Made by a program: the position numbers and the translations under genes. Below the pieces are notes generated by a model. It was given only the letters and a program-made list of their open reading frames with translations. It searched no databases and was not told the origin of the DNA. A DNA stretch of 44,559 bases from Polaribacter sp. (GTDB lineage: Bacteria; Bacteroidota; Bacteroidia; Flavobacteriales; Flavobacteriaceae), in NCBI GenBank assembly GCA_018608545.1, contig JABAZI010000077.1, forward strand, positions 3,462-48,020, given 5' to 3'. Shown in pieces: positions 8,324-18,733 of the stretch (position 1 is its first letter; each line of letters starts with the position of its first letter).

Positions 8324-11176
8324 TTAATTATTAATTGTCCAAGAAAGGTAATACTGAGAACCTGTTGCACCAACACCTGGAGCACTAAAATACTCTCTAC
8401 CGCATAAATTAGCTCCTCCAAGTTTAATAATAGATTTTAAGCTTGGTATTGCATAATTTACTTGTGCATCAACTACGGATCTAGCAGCAACCATTCCATC
8501 GTAGAAAGAAGATTCCCATAAGAACGAATCTTGCCATCTGTAGTTTACATTAAATCCAAAGTTTTTAAATAGTTTTTCTTTTCCAAACTGAACCTTCACT
8601 TTATGTTCTGGAGTATTAAAACCTGCTTCAAAATCTGGATTACTACCTCCTGTTTCTTCAAATTTTGCATAGGTATAATTAACCCCTAAATTAAAGCCAT
8701 CAAACACCTTTTTTGAAACACCTATACCTAAACCATAAGAACTAATGTCTGAATCAGAGTTAGAATCAAAAGCAACTCCTTTAAAATCTCCTGATTGCAA
8801 AGCAATTAAAGCGACAGGAGTTGGCATTGGAACAGGAGAACCAAATGCTGGTGCAATATCTACAGCATCATTTAAAGCAACGCTACCATATAATGGTGCA
8901 ACTGCGTTTCTGCTTGCAATAAAGTCTTGATACATATTATAATAAGCATTTACATCAAGCGTAAAACCTTCTATAACACCTCTATATCCTACTTCATATG
9001 CCGTTACAAATTCTGGCTTTACAAATTCAATATCAGATTTCTTTAAATCAGCTGGATTTCCAGAAGCTAAAAAAGCTCCAATAGAACTTGCTGACCAAGA
9101 ATTGTTATACGCCATGTCTCCAGTTAAAACTTGCGTGCTTCCAATATTAGTGCCTCCAACTGCATTAAGATAGCCAGCCAAACCTTGATTAATTCCTAAA
9201 GAAAACGGCAAAGATCTGTATCTATCAATATTATCTGGAGCAGTACCTATTAGGATTCCAGCACCTGCATCTAAACCAATATACTGATCTTGAGTTGTTG
9301 GGTTTCTAAAACCTGTTTGAATAGAGGCTCTAAAATTATGGTTTTTATCTTCTCCGGCGGCATACGATAAAGACAGTCTTGGGGATACGTTCCCGTCAAA
9401 GTTTTGCGCTTTATCATACCTAGCAGAAGCTGTTACTTTTAAACGATCTTCTAATAACTTTTTTTGACCCTGAACATAAACTCCAAGCTCATTGTAATTT
9501 ATTGCACCGTCATAATCTGTAAAAATAGTTCCACTAGAATTTAAAGAGTACTGTCTTAAAGACCCTCCTACTTGAATTTCTGCAAAATCTATTACATCTC
9601 TAAAGTTGTAATTTACATCTCCGTGGTATAATTTAGTTTGATCTTGAAACTTAGATCCAGTTAATAAATTTGGATCATTTGTAATTTTTTCTTTAGCTGC
9701 TTCAAAATCTGTTGATCCGGGAACAAAACGATTTCTGTCTGCAAAAGCTCTTGCCGCAGCATGATCCATTCCAGGAACCCCTAGACCTGCTAATGCCCCT
9801 AAGTAAGCACCTGCATATTCTTGAAACCAAGTCGTATCAGATGACCATTCTCTGTTAATATTAAGTGCCGCAAAACGTGTATCATAAGAATCACCTGCGT
9901 TTTCGGCAGTCATGTATCCTCTTACAAAAAAGTTTTTACCCCTGAACTCTAACCTGTGTTGAGCCAATGTAAAATTCTTGATATTATATCTGTTTTGTCC
10001 TTGGTAAACAGTGTTACCAGTACCAAATTTAGAATTCAAAATAACCTCTAAACGATCATCTCCAAAAGGTCGGTAATTTAAAGTAGCTGCAAATTTAACG
10101 CTCTTTGCAATATTGTTCATTAAATCATTGTCTGTATATCCGGTTCTTGTTACTCTTTGTGATCCTAATGTCCCTGCAGGTGTACCTGCCATTTGATCCC
10201 AGTTAAACGTGGTTCCAGCTTCATCTCCATATACGTTTAGTCCGTTGTATGCTGGATTCCCAACGTGGCTTGTAGAAGCACTATTTACTTCGTCTCTGTA
10301 ATCTACTGCGTTCCACTCTGTTCCTTTTAAATAAGACAGGGTTGCTTTTGCAGCAAATTTATCAGAAAAAGCGTGTGCTATTCGGATACCCGTATCGATA
10401 TACTCATTGTTCCCTGCAGCTTCTTGACTTGTTACTCCAGATTTTACAACAACACTAATTCCTTGGTCATCAAATGCACTTTTACTTCTCATGAACATAA
10501 TCCCATTGAAAGCATTTGCACCGTATAGTGCAGAAGATGCTCCGGGTAATATTTCAACAGATTCAACATCTAACTCAGAAAGTCCTAATAAATTACCAAC
10601 GGCAAAATTTAATCCAGGAGCCGAATTGTCCATTCCATCAACCAACTGCATAAATCTTTCGTTTGCAAAAGTTGCAAAACCACGAGTGTTTACGGATTTA
10701 AAGGTCAAACTGTTTGTATTTACATCTACTCCTTTTAAATTCTCTAAGCCGTCATAGAAACTTGGAGCTGAAGTATTTTTTATGGCTCTAGAATCCATTC
10801 TTTCAATAGACACTGGAGACTCCATAATACGTTCTGGAGTTCTGGATGCCGAAAGAACAATCTCATCTAAAGAAGTCTGGTTTTCTACAAGACCTACGGC
10901 AACTTTTTGGTTGTTTTCGGTGATTTGTATTTTGTTTGTTTTAAATCCTAAGACAGAAACCTCTATGGTAAATGGAGGAGTGTCCGAAACATTTAACACA
11001 AATTTTCCATCGAAATCTGTTGTTGTACCAACAGCTTTTCTGGAAATTTTGATGTTTGCGCCAGGAAGTGTTTCCCCTGATTTTGCGTCTTTTACGGTAC
11101 CTGTAATCGTTGTTTGCGCAAACATTGCTGCACTTCCAAAAACTACAAAAGCAAATAGTAAAATCTTTTTTGTCAT
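8324..11176 (-). CDS. TonB-dependent outer-membrane receptor
   Basis: 950 residues. A signal peptide ends near AMFAQ (residues 1-21). A carboxypeptidase-D-like beta-sandwich (about 23-100) is usual for Bacteroidota receptors. DEIVLSAS at 104-111 resembles a TonB box. The plug domain runs about 115-235, followed by a beta-barrel to the C-terminal YYLSWTINN. It imports an unknown ligand through the outer membrane with energy from TonB. No susD-like partner is adjacent, so it is not a SusC/D pair; iron, cofactor or other small ligands are possible. It is divergent from ribF, with a 190-bp spacer that holds no recognised riboswitch. Confidence 0.92.
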   Translation of the reverse strand: MTKKILLFAFVVFGSAAMFAQTTITGTVKDAKSGETLPGANIKISRKAVGTTTDFDGKFVLNVSDTPPFTIEVSVLGFKTNKIQITENNQKVAVGLVENQTSLDEIVLSASRTPERIMESPVSIERMDSRAIKNTSAPSFYDGLENLKGVDVNTNSLTFKSVNTRGFATFANERFMQLVDGMDNSAPGLNFAVGNLLGLSELDVESVEILPGASSALYGANAFNGIMFMRSKSAFDDQGISVVVKSGVTSQEAAGNNEYIDTGIRIAHAFSDKFAAKATLSYLKGTEWNAVDYRDEVNSASTSHVGNPAYNGLNVYGDEAGTTFNWDQMAGTPAGTLGSQRVTRTGYTDNDLMNNIAKSVKFAATLNYRPFGDDRLEVILNSKFGTGNTVYQGQNRYNIKNFTLAQHRLEFRGKNFFVRGYMTAENAGDSYDTRFAALNINREWSSDTTWFQEYAGAYLGALAGLGVPGMDHAAARAFADRNRFVPGSTDFEAAKEKITNDPNLLTGSKFQDQTKLYHGDVNYNFRDVIDFAEIQVGGSLRQYSLNSSGTIFTDYDGAINYNELGVYVQGQKKLLEDRLKVTASARYDKAQNFDGNVSPRLSLSYAAGEDKNHNFRASIQTGFRNPTTQDQYIGLDAGAGILIGTAPDNIDRYRSLPFSLGINQGLAGYLNAVGGTNIGSTQVLTGDMAYNNSWSASSIGAFLASGNPADLKKSDIEFVKPEFVTAYEVGYRGVIEGFTLDVNAYYNMYQDFIASRNAVAPLYGSVALNDAVDIAPAFGSPVPMPTPVALIALQSGDFKGVAFDSNSDSDISSYGLGIGVSKKVFDGFNLGVNYTYAKFEETGGSNPDFEAGFNTPEHKVKVQFGKEKLFKNFGFNVNYRWQDSFLWESSFYDGMVAARSVVDAQVNYAIPSLKSIIKLGGANLCGREYFSAPGVGATGSQYYLSWTINN

Positions 11177-11339
11177 AATTTTAATTATTAGTTAACTAGT
11201 TGCAAAATACAAATTTTTTTGAATTCTTGAATAAAAAGGCTAAAATATTAAGGGGTTAATAAAAAATAACTGTTATTTATATCAAATAAAAAGTTTATAA
11301 ACGACTCTTTATAAGCAAGAAAGAAAGTGTTAGTTGTCG

Positions 11340-11347
11340 TATCTTTG
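11340..11347 (+). promoter_or_regulatory. -7 promoter element for ribF
   Basis: TATCTTTG, an exact TAnnTTTG match, lies 19 bp before the TTG start codon. It supports the TTG start because any longer reading would begin at or before the promoter. Confidence 0.65.
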
Positions 11348-11366
11348 TTTTAAAATTTAAACCACT

Positions 11367-12299
11367 TTGAATACCGTCCAAAATATTTCTAATTTTTCAA
11401 CTTCAGAGAAAACCTATGTTACGATTGGCACTTTTGATGGGGTGCATTTTGGTCATCAAAAAATTATTGAAAAATTAGTTTTGGAGGCTAAAAAAGCGAA
11501 CAGAAAATCTGTATTATTAACTTTTTTTCCACATCCAAGAATGGTGTTGCAAAAAGACAATTCTTTAGAATTAATAAACACTATTCAAGAGCGCGCACAA
11601 CTGTTAGAAAAAATTGGTTTAGATTATTTAATCATTCATCCTTTTAGTGTTGAGTTTTCAAGAATGTCTGCTTTGGCATTTGTCCGTGATCTTTTAGTAA
11701 ATCAACTGAATATTTCAAAATTAATTATCGGATACGACCATCATTTTGGAAAAAACAGAGAAGGAAATATTGTTCAATTAACCGAATATAGTCATCTATA
11801 TGAGTTTACCGTTGAAGAAATTCCCGCACAAGATATTGATGATGTTTCAGTAAGTTCGACAAAAATTAGAACCGCTTTAGCTAATGGAAATTTGCAAACC
11901 GCGAACAACTATTTGGGATACCCTTTTATGTTGAGCGGAACTGTTGTGAATGGAAAGCAGTTAGGAGGAAAAATCGGATACCCAACAGCAAATATCAATA
12001 TAAAAGAAACTTATAAATTAATCCCAAAAACAGGAGTCTATATTGTCTTGTCGAAAATACAAGGCGCCAATGTATATGGGATGATGAATATCGGCAACAG
12101 GCCAACGATAGGAGGGGATTATCAAACGATTGAAGTTCATTTTTTTGATTTTAATGCCGATTTATACCACCAGCAACTAACGATTAATCTCCTGTATTTT
12201 CTTCGTGACGAACAAAAATTTGATTCGATTGAAGATTTAATGCTCCAGCTTAAAAAAGACGAACAAACTGCTAGAAACTTTATCGAAAAGAATCTCTAA
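11367..12299 (+). CDS. ribF: Bifunctional riboflavin kinase/FAD synthetase
   Basis: 310 residues from a TTG start. The FMN adenylyltransferase half has GTFDGVHFGHQ at 21-31 and FFPHPRMVL. The C-terminal riboflavin kinase half has GGKIGYPTANI and GVYIV. It phosphorylates riboflavin to FMN, then adenylates it to FAD. No ATG lies between the promoter and GTFDGVH, and the usual short N-terminal lead fits the TTG at 11367. A serS promoter follows directly, so the two genes need not share one transcript. Confidence 0.94.
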   Translation: MNTVQNISNFSTSEKTYVTIGTFDGVHFGHQKIIEKLVLEAKKANRKSVLLTFFPHPRMVLQKDNSLELINTIQERAQLLEKIGLDYLIIHPFSVEFSRMSALAFVRDLLVNQLNISKLIIGYDHHFGKNREGNIVQLTEYSHLYEFTVEEIPAQDIDDVSVSSTKIRTALANGNLQTANNYLGYPFMLSGTVVNGKQLGGKIGYPTANINIKETYKLIPKTGVYIVLSKIQGANVYGMMNIGNRPTIGGDYQTIEVHFFDFNADLYHQQLTINLLYFLRDEQKFDSIEDLMLQLKKDEQTARNFIEKNL

Positions 12300-12306
12300 A
12301 ACGAGA

Positions 12307-12337
12307 TTGCTAAAGTGTGAAGCATACTGTATCTTTG
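12307..12337 (+). promoter_or_regulatory. Promoter of serS
   Basis: TTG at 12307-12309, a 20-bp spacer, then TATCTTTG at 12330-12337; the ATG is 21 bp further. A good match to the Bacteroidota two-part consensus. Confidence 0.7.
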
Positions 12338-12358
12338 CCTTATTAAATCACCAGAAAA

Positions 12359-13633
12359 ATGTTACAAGTACAATTTATCAGAGAACACAAAGAAGTTGTT
12401 TTAGAAGGGCTAGCAAAACGTAATTTTTCGGACGCTGAAACCATCATTGAGCAGGTTTTGACTGCAGATGAAAAAAGAAGAGCAACACAAGTTTCTTTAG
12501 ACAATATCCTTGCTGAATCTAATAAAATGTCAAAAGAAATTGGTGCTTTTTTTAAATCTGGTGAAATTCAAAAAGCAAACATCTTAAAAGAAAAAACAGG
12601 CCAATTAAAAGAAGAATCTAAAACACTCTCTGAACAATTAAATAATTATGTTGACACCCTACAAAACTTGTTGTTTCAGATCCCTAACATTCCCCATGCT
12701 TCTGTAAAAGCAGGAAACTCTGAAGAGGACAATGAGCAAATTTTTAGCGAAGGCACCATTCCTGATTTAGGAAAAAACGCACTACCTCACTGGGAGCTTG
12801 CTAAAAAATATGACATCATCGATTTTGAATTAGGAAATAAAATTACAGGTGCTGGATTTCCAGTATACAAGGGTAAAGGTGCAAAATTGCAACGTGCTTT
12901 AATCAATTATTTTCTTGACAAAAACACAAAAGCAGGATACACCGAAGTACAAGTTCCTCATTTAGTTAATGAGGCTTCTGGAATTGCAACAGGGCAATTG
13001 CCCGACAAAGAAGGGCAGATGTATCATTGTCCTGAAGATGATTTATACCTGATTCCAACCGCAGAAGTACCAATTACAAATATGTTTCGAGGGAACTTAG
13101 TACAAGAAGCTGATTTTCCAATAACTTGCACAGGCTACACGCCTTGTTTTAGAAGAGAGGCCGGAAGTTATGGTGCCCACGTAAGAGGGTTAAACAGATT
13201 GCATCAATTTGACAAAGTAGAAATTGTAAGGATTGAACATCCTGAGAATTCCTACAAAGCTTTAAATGGAATGGTAGCGCATATCAAAGACATTTTAAGA
13301 GAATTAAAATTACCCTATAGAATTTTGCGTTTGTGCGGAGGGGATACTGGATTTACAGCGGCATTAACTTTTGATTTTGAACTTTTTTCTACAGCTCAAG
13401 ACAGGTGGTTAGAGATAAGCTCTGCATCAAATTTTGAAACTTTTCAGGCAAATAGGTTGAAGCTTCGTTTTAAGAATAAAGATGGAAAAAGTGAATTAGC
13501 ACATACATTAAATGGTAGTGCTTTAGCTTTGCCGCGAGTATTGGCAGGGATTCTAGAAAATTATCAAACAGAACAAGGAATTCAAATTCCTGACGTTTTG
13601 ATTCCTTATACTGGATTTAGTACAATCGATTAA
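12359..13633 (+). CDS. serS: Seryl-tRNA synthetase
   Basis: 424 residues, standard class IIa length. The N-terminal part (about 28-110) is the long coiled-coil arm that reads the tRNA-Ser variable loop. The catalytic domain shows class II motif 2 as CFRREAGSYG and motif 3 near the C-terminus (NGSALALPRVLAGILENYQ). It charges tRNA-Ser (and tRNA-Sec if present) with serine in the cytoplasm. It stands alone with its own promoter. Confidence 0.97.
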   Translation: MLQVQFIREHKEVVLEGLAKRNFSDAETIIEQVLTADEKRRATQVSLDNILAESNKMSKEIGAFFKSGEIQKANILKEKTGQLKEESKTLSEQLNNYVDTLQNLLFQIPNIPHASVKAGNSEEDNEQIFSEGTIPDLGKNALPHWELAKKYDIIDFELGNKITGAGFPVYKGKGAKLQRALINYFLDKNTKAGYTEVQVPHLVNEASGIATGQLPDKEGQMYHCPEDDLYLIPTAEVPITNMFRGNLVQEADFPITCTGYTPCFRREAGSYGAHVRGLNRLHQFDKVEIVRIEHPENSYKALNGMVAHIKDILRELKLPYRILRLCGGDTGFTAALTFDFELFSTAQDRWLEISSASNFETFQANRLKLRFKNKDGKSELAHTLNGSALALPRVLAGILENYQTEQGIQIPDVLIPYTGFSTID

Positions 13634-13669
13634 TTTATAGCGGGTACAATCGTAGTTCGTTTGACTTTT

Positions 13670-13687
13670 GTTCCTTTCCGAAGGAAC
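13670..13687 (+). other. Small stable hairpin between serS and the TPR gene
   Basis: GTTCCTT, loop TCCG, AAGGAAC: a perfect 7-bp stem with a UNCG-type tetraloop, 37 bp after the serS stop. No T run follows on either strand, so it is not a classical terminator. It may protect the serS mRNA 3' end. Confidence 0.4.
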
Positions 13688-13796
13688 AATCAATAAATGA
13701 AACGATTTCTTTTCTTATCATTTCCGACATAAACAACTTGCCTGTAATGTAAGTATAAGAAACATTCTTTTGGAGAACTTGTTGTTTAATGTTGCT

Positions 13797-13804
13797 TATC
13801 TTTG
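13797..13804 (+). promoter_or_regulatory. -7 promoter element very close to the TPR gene start
   Basis: TATCTTTG ends only 7 bp before the ATG at 13812, so the transcript probably starts at or next to the start codon. Confidence 0.6.
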
Positions 13805-13811
13805 AATAGAA

Positions 13812-15596
13812 ATGAAAAAATTATTTTTACTTGCTTTCTTGTCAATAACTAGTCTCAGTTTCTCTCAAAACGATTATTTGTTGGGAGAAAGTTACTACAA
13901 CGAAGAGGCATATGAAAAAGCCTTACAGGTTTTCAAAAAACTACACTCAAAGAGCCCTTTTAACACCGCTTATTTAAGGCGTTTGATTAGTTGTTATCAG
14001 GAAACATCTCAGTTTTCAGAAGTTGAAAAACTTTTACTTACAAAACTGAAAAAAAATCCTAAATACGGTTTTTTATATGTCTATTTGGGATATAATTATG
14101 AACGTCAACAATTAAAAGATCTGGCCGAAAAAAAGTATGCTTTAGCGATAAAGTCTATTGAAAAAACCGGAGCTTATGCAGCTATTATAGGGCGTACTTT
14201 CAAAGAATATAATCTTTTAGATAGGGCTGTTTTGGCCTATGAAAAAGCCATGTCAAAAAATGAAAACGCCAATTATAATTTTCAAATTGCAGAAATTTAC
14301 GGAGAAAAAGGAGCCTTCAAAAAAATGTTTGGAGCGTACATTGATTTGATCGACAAAAAAGAGGAATATTTTAATCTTGTGCAACAATATGCAAGTAAAT
14401 ATATTACTGAAGATTCTGAAAATGAAGCAAATGTCATTTTCAAGAAAACACTGTTGATAAAGTCTTCTAGCCGCCCAAAAAAAGTATGGAACTCTTTGTT
14501 AAGTTGGTTGTTTACCATACAAAAAGAATACGGAAAGGCGTTGATACAAGAAAAGGCGTTGTACCTGAGAAATTCAAGAAGTTTAATTCCCATTTTTACA
14601 CTAGGAAAAATAGCTTTCGAAAATAATAATTATGCAGCGGCAAAAGAATGTTTTGATTTTATAACCCAGACATCAAGTTTAATTGGGGAAAAAATTAATG
14701 CCTATCTATACATTGCAAAAATAGCTGTTGCTACGAATAACTCTAAAACAGAAATACTATTTCAGTCACTATTTGACGAATTTGGTAAAAAAGCACGTAC
14801 AATAAGATTACAAGTAGTGTATGCTGACTTTTTAACCTTTTCACAAAATAATCCTGAGAAAGCTAAAAGTGTTTTAGAAAATGCACTGCTTTTTTCTAGC
14901 TCAAAATTTGAGAGAGCTAGGATCAAGTTAAAATTAGGAGATATTCTTGTTTTTACAGGAAAATACAACAAAGCATTGCGCTATTTTTCTCAAATACAAA
15001 CACAATTAAAAAACCATGAACTTGCCCATCTAGCTCGCTTTAAAGTAGCTCAAACCAGCTATTTTAAGGGCGATTTTACTTGGGCAAAAACACAATTAAA
15101 AGTTTTAAAAAATGCTACTTCGCAGCTCATTGCAAATGATGCTGTTGCACTGTTTTTAACCATTACAGACAATGAGCCTGTAGACGCTATCCCCTCTGGA
15201 CTCGCTCAATATTCCAAAGCGACATTATTGGAATTTCAAAATAAAACACAACAAGCAATTGATACTTTAAGGAGTATAAGTCTTCATTATAAAGGACAAC
15301 CTATAGAAGATGAGGCTCTTTTCAAACAAGCAAAGCTGCTCATAAAATTAGGTAAATTTGAGGCGGCAATTGCCAACCTTAAAAAAGTAATTAGCCTAAA
15401 CCCCAAAGGCATTTTAGTTGATGACAGTTATTATGAATTGGCAGAATTATACAACAATTCTATAAAAAACCCTGAAAAAGCAACAGAATACTATCAAAAG
15501 ATTATTTTTGAGCACCCCGCTAGTATTTATTGGATTGCTGCGAGAAAAAAATACCGAAAAATCAGAGAAAATCCCTTTTTAATTTCAAAAGAATAG
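13812..15596 (+). CDS. Exported tetratricopeptide-repeat protein
   Basis: 594 residues with a signal peptide (MKKLFLLAFLSITSLSFSQ, cleavage near residue 19). The rest is helical with TPR-like units throughout, for example ESYYNEEAYEKALQVFKKL near the start, FTGKYNKALRYFSQI in the middle and PEKATEYYQKIIFEHP at the end. TPR arrays bind other proteins; its partners are unknown. It probably acts in the periplasm. The DUF4286 gene follows in the same direction after 29 bp, so the two are likely co-transcribed. No catalytic motif was seen. Confidence 0.85.
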   Translation: MKKLFLLAFLSITSLSFSQNDYLLGESYYNEEAYEKALQVFKKLHSKSPFNTAYLRRLISCYQETSQFSEVEKLLLTKLKKNPKYGFLYVYLGYNYERQQLKDLAEKKYALAIKSIEKTGAYAAIIGRTFKEYNLLDRAVLAYEKAMSKNENANYNFQIAEIYGEKGAFKKMFGAYIDLIDKKEEYFNLVQQYASKYITEDSENEANVIFKKTLLIKSSSRPKKVWNSLLSWLFTIQKEYGKALIQEKALYLRNSRSLIPIFTLGKIAFENNNYAAAKECFDFITQTSSLIGEKINAYLYIAKIAVATNNSKTEILFQSLFDEFGKKARTIRLQVVYADFLTFSQNNPEKAKSVLENALLFSSSKFERARIKLKLGDILVFTGKYNKALRYFSQIQTQLKNHELAHLARFKVAQTSYFKGDFTWAKTQLKVLKNATSQLIANDAVALFLTITDNEPVDAIPSGLAQYSKATLLEFQNKTQQAIDTLRSISLHYKGQPIEDEALFKQAKLLIKLGKFEAAIANLKKVISLNPKGILVDDSYYELAELYNNSIKNPEKATEYYQKIIFEHPASIYWIAARKKYRKIRENPFLISKE

Positions 15597-15625
15597 ATAC
15601 CGCAAAAAACTCATACTTCTTAAAA

Positions 15626-15955
15626 ATGTACATATACAACGTAACAATAAATATCGAAAATAGTGTTCATAATGAATGGCTCACTTGGATGGAGACTCAC
15701 ATTATAAAAGTATTAGATACGGGCAAATTCACCTCTGGAAAACTAACAGAAGTTTTAGTTGAGGAAGAAATGGGAGGCAAAACATACTCTGTTCAATATG
15801 CTGCAAATTCTAGAGAAGATTTGGATCATTATTACAAACATGAAGCCGATAAACTTCAGAGAGAAAGTCTTAAAAAATTTGGAGGTAAAATGGTAACCTT
15901 TAGAACAGAATTAAAATTGATAAAAAAGTTTTTTCCAACAAATACCAAAAATTAA
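15626..15955 (+). CDS. DUF4286 family protein
   Basis: 109 residues from ATG 15626. The frame is open upstream into the TPR gene, but MYIYNVTINIENSVHNEWLTW is the family's usual N-terminus. This is a small cytoplasmic alpha/beta protein, about 100 residues, common in Bacteroidota and resembling a ferredoxin-like fold. Function is not known. The order TPR protein, DUF4286, rsmA recurs in relatives as far as I recall, which points to a conserved but uncharacterised housekeeping role. Confidence 0.85.
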   Translation: MYIYNVTINIENSVHNEWLTWMETHIIKVLDTGKFTSGKLTEVLVEEEMGGKTYSVQYAANSREDLDHYYKHEADKLQRESLKKFGGKMVTFRTELKLIKKFFPTNTKN

Positions 15956-16032
15956 TTTTTAAGAAAAAACAACACCCTTGTTTCGTTTGTTTTAAGAACG
16001 AACCTGCAAGCAACTATACCGTAATTAAGTTT

Positions 16033-16040
16033 TACATTTG
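16033..16040 (+). promoter_or_regulatory. -7 promoter element for rsmA-mgtE
   Basis: TACATTTG, an exact TAnnTTTG match, ends 24 bp before the GTG start of rsmA. Confidence 0.6.
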
Positions 16041-16064
16041 TAAAAATATAAAAACCTTTAGACT

Positions 16065-16868
16065 GTGTCTGTAAAAGCAAAAAAACATTTAGGTCAACAT
16101 TTTTTGAAAGATGAACGTATTGCAAAAAACATTGCTGATGCGCTGACCGAGAAAGGATATGAAAATGTTTTAGAAATTGGACCAGGAATGGGTGTCTTAA
16201 CAAAATACCTATTACAAAAAAAGGCAAAAGTTACTGTCATGGAGATAGATCGAGAATCTGTCGCCTATCTAAAAGACACGTTCCCAATTGAACACATCAA
16301 ACTAAACACTTCTAGTGATAAGTTCGATATTATAGCGGGTGATTTTTTAAAGTTCGACTTATCAAAGATCTTCAAGAAAAAACAAGTAGCGATCATCGGA
16401 AATTTTCCCTACAATATTTCTACTCAAATTGTTTTTAAAGCCATAGAAAACAGGGCCTATGTTCCTGAATTTTCAGGAATGTTTCAAAAAGAAGTAGCAA
16501 AACGAATTGCAGAAAAAGAAGGCAGTAAGGTTTACGGAATTTTATCGGTTTTAACCCAAGCTTTTTTTGAAGTGAGCTATTTATTTACAGTTCCTCCCTC
16601 TGTGTTTGATCCGCCGCCTAAAGTAGATTCTGGTGTTATTAGACTCATCAGAAAGAAAGACTATTCACTCCCTGTCGATGAAAAGTTGTTTTTTAGAGTT
16701 GTAAAAACAGCATTCAACCAAAGGAGAAAAATGTTGCGCTCTAGTTTAAAATCATTGAATCTTTCGGATTCTTTAAAAGAAGATCCTATATTTGCGAAAA
16801 GACCAGAGCAATTGTCTGTTCAAGAGTTTATTATACTTACTCAAAAAATAGCATCAAATGGCGTTTAA
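16065..16868 (+). CDS. rsmA: 16S rRNA dimethyladenosine transferase RsmA (KsgA)
   Basis: 267 residues from a GTG start that gives the standard N-terminus [15 protein letters not shown]. The SAM-binding motif is [12 protein letters not shown] and the catalytic motif [11 protein letters not shown] (NFPY). It dimethylates two adjacent adenines (A1518/A1519 in E. coli numbering) near the 3' end of 16S rRNA during 30S maturation. Its last 11 bp overlap the start of mgtE in another frame, suggesting translational coupling. Confidence 0.96.
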   Translation: MSVKAKKHLGQHFLKDERIAKNIADALTEKGYENVLEIGPGMGVLTKYLLQKKAKVTVMEIDRESVAYLKDTFPIEHIKLNTSSDKFDIIAGDFLKFDLSKIFKKKQVAIIGNFPYNISTQIVFKAIENRAYVPEFSGMFQKEVAKRIAEKEGSKVYGILSVLTQAFFEVSYLFTVPPSVFDPPPKVDSGVIRLIRKKDYSLPVDEKLFFRVVKTAFNQRRKMLRSSLKSLNLSDSLKEDPIFAKRPEQLSVQEFIILTQKIASNGV

Positions 16869-18210
16869 AATTACCGCATCATTTTTAGAAAAATTAATTG
16901 GACTCATCAACGAGAATAAAGATTCTGAAATTAAAAAATTATTTTCTGAGATTCATTATGCCGATGTTGCTGAAGTTCTAGAGGAGGTAAGTTTTGACGA
17001 AGCTATTTACATCATTAAACTTTTAGACAGTGAAAAAACCTCTGAAATACTCACGGAATTAGATGATGATATCCGAGAAATAATTTTAGAAAACTTATCT
17101 GCAAAAGAAATTGCAGAGGAAGTGGAAGAAATGGATTCTGATGATGCCGCTGATATTATTGGAGAGCTTTCTGAAGAGCGTCAAGAGCGCGTAATTTCTG
17201 CTTTAGAAGATGATGAATTGGTCGCAGATATTAAAGAACTGCTTTCTTATGAAGAAAATTCTGCCGGCGCTTTAATGGCGAAAGAATTGGTGAAAGTATA
17301 TGAAACTTGGACTGTTGCAGGTTGTTTAAGAAGAATAAGAGCACAGGCTAAAGAAGTCACTAGGGTTCATTCTATTTATGTAGTCGATAGAGAAGAAAAA
17401 CTTATTGGAAGACTTTCTCTAAAAGATTTAATCGTTGCAAAAAACGAGCAAAAGATTTCTGAAATTTATATTGACAAAGTAGATGTTGTAAATGTAAATG
17501 AAGAAGAAGAAGAAGTTGCTAAAATTATGGCAAAATACGATTTAGAAGCAATTCCTGTCGTTGACAATCGCAATGTTTTGCTGGGTAGAATTACCATTGA
17601 TGATATCGTTGATGTATTAAAAGAAGAGGCCGATAAAGATTATCAATTGGCAGCCGGTTTAACACAAGACGTTGATTCTGATGACAGCATCTTAGAATTG
17701 ACAAGAGCGCGATTGCCTTGGTTGTTTTTAGGATTAATTGGAGGTATTGGAGCTTTTTTAATCATGGAAGGTTTTGAAGATGCTTTTAAAGGAGGTGCTT
17801 TCGTCTTATTTTTCTTTACGCCACTAATTGCAGCAATGGCAGGAAATGTTGGTGTACAATCTTCAGCTATTATTGTGCAAGGTCTCGCAAATGACGACGT
17901 AAAAGGAAGTATTAATAGCCGTCTTCTTAAAGAAATGCTACTCGCCGCATTAAATGGTGTTATTTTAGCGTTGTTCCTCTTTGTTTTCGTTTGGATTACG
18001 AAAGGAGATATACAAACCGCTTTGGCAATTTCGGTGTCTTTGGTGGTTGTAATTATTGTTGCGGGTTTAATCGGTACTTTTGTTCCTTTGTTTTTAAATA
18101 AAAGAGGAATTGATCCGGCCATAGCAACAGGACCATTCATTACTACAAGTAACGATATTTTTGGAATATTAATTTACTTTATGATTGCTAAATTTATTCT
18201 AGGAATTTAA
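16858..18210 (+). CDS. mgtE: Magnesium transporter MgtE
   Basis: 450 residues, full MgtE architecture: N-terminal helical MgtE_N domain (about 15-125) rich in acidic residues, paired CBS domains (about 130-255), and five membrane segments in about 280-450, ending with the conserved [14 protein letters not shown] segment of the Mg2+ pore. MgtE is a Mg2+-gated channel in the inner membrane; the acidic cytosolic domains close it when Mg2+ is high. It overlaps rsmA by 11 bp, and its 3' end overlaps the convergent trmH-like gene by 12 bp. No Mg2+ riboswitch was seen. Confidence 0.95.
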   Translation: MAFKITASFLEKLIGLINENKDSEIKKLFSEIHYADVAEVLEEVSFDEAIYIIKLLDSEKTSEILTELDDDIREIILENLSAKEIAEEVEEMDSDDAADIIGELSEERQERVISALEDDELVADIKELLSYEENSAGALMAKELVKVYETWTVAGCLRRIRAQAKEVTRVHSIYVVDREEKLIGRLSLKDLIVAKNEQKISEIYIDKVDVVNVNEEEEEVAKIMAKYDLEAIPVVDNRNVLLGRITIDDIVDVLKEEADKDYQLAAGLTQDVDSDDSILELTRARLPWLFLGLIGGIGAFLIMEGFEDAFKGGAFVLFFFTPLIAAMAGNVGVQSSAIIVQGLANDDVKGSINSRLLKEMLLAALNGVILALFLFVFVWITKGDIQTALAISVSLVVVIIVAGLIGTFVPLFLNKRGIDPAIATGPFITTSNDIFGILIYFMIAKFILGI

Positions 18211-18729
18211 TTTTTGAAACAAGTCCCATAAAACAACCCCGGTAGTCACCGAGATGTTTAGTGAATGCTTGGTGCCTAACTGAGGAATCTCTATACATAA
18301 ATCAGCGGCATTTACGACTGCTTCTTGCACTCCTTTTACTTCATTTCCCATTACAATTGCATATTTCTGATTTTTTTCTGGAAAAAAAGTATTCAATTTA
18401 GTACTGTTTTCTACCTGTTCAATAGCCAAAACTTTGATGTTTTCGGTTTTTAATTTTTCGACCAACGACAGTGTGTCAGCAACATATTCCCAAGCAACGG
18501 ACTCTGTCGCTCCTAAGGCTGTCTTGTGAATGTCTTTGTTTGGCGGAGTTGCACAAATACCACACAGATAAATTTTTTCAATTAAAAAAGCATCTGAGGT
18601 TCTAAAAACAGAACCAATATTGTTTAAACTTCGAATATTATCTAACACGACAATTAAAGGCGTTTTCTCAATGGTCTTAAACGCATCTACTGTAATTCTC
18701 CCTAACTCGTTGTTTTTTAGTTTTCTCAT
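18199..18729 (-). CDS. TrmH (SpoU) family RNA 2'-O-ribose methyltransferase
   Basis: 176 residues. SPOUT knot motifs are present: NIRSLNNIGSVFRTSDAF (motif 1), IVMGNEVKGV (motif 2) and IPQLGTKHSLNISVTTGVVLW (motif 3). The family uses SAM to methylate ribose 2'-OH in tRNA or rRNA. There is no N-terminal substrate-binding domain, as in TrmL-like short members, but the target cannot be assigned from sequence alone. It is divergent from mutS and overlaps mgtE tail to tail. Confidence 0.9.
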   Translation of the reverse strand: MRKLKNNELGRITVDAFKTIEKTPLIVVLDNIRSLNNIGSVFRTSDAFLIEKIYLCGICATPPNKDIHKTALGATESVAWEYVADTLSLVEKLKTENIKVLAIEQVENSTKLNTFFPEKNQKYAIVMGNEVKGVQEAVVNAADLCIEIPQLGTKHSLNISVTTGVVLWDLFQKLNS

Positions 18730-18733
18730 AATT

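Noticed and set aside
10782..11195. 137-codon plus-strand frame opposite the TonB-dependent receptor start
   Set aside because: It lies wholly antisense to a well-supported receptor gene and has no family resemblance or promoter; it mirrors the codon bias of the real gene.
11177..11366. Riboswitch (cobalamin or FMN) in the receptor-ribF divergent spacer
   Set aside because: None of the conserved boxes of these riboswitches is visible, and the 190-bp spacer is plain AT-rich DNA with one promoter box.
17643..18140. 165-codon minus-strand frame inside mgtE
   Set aside because: Antisense to the conserved membrane domain of MgtE; Lys/Pro/Ala-rich translation typical of a reverse-strand shadow.
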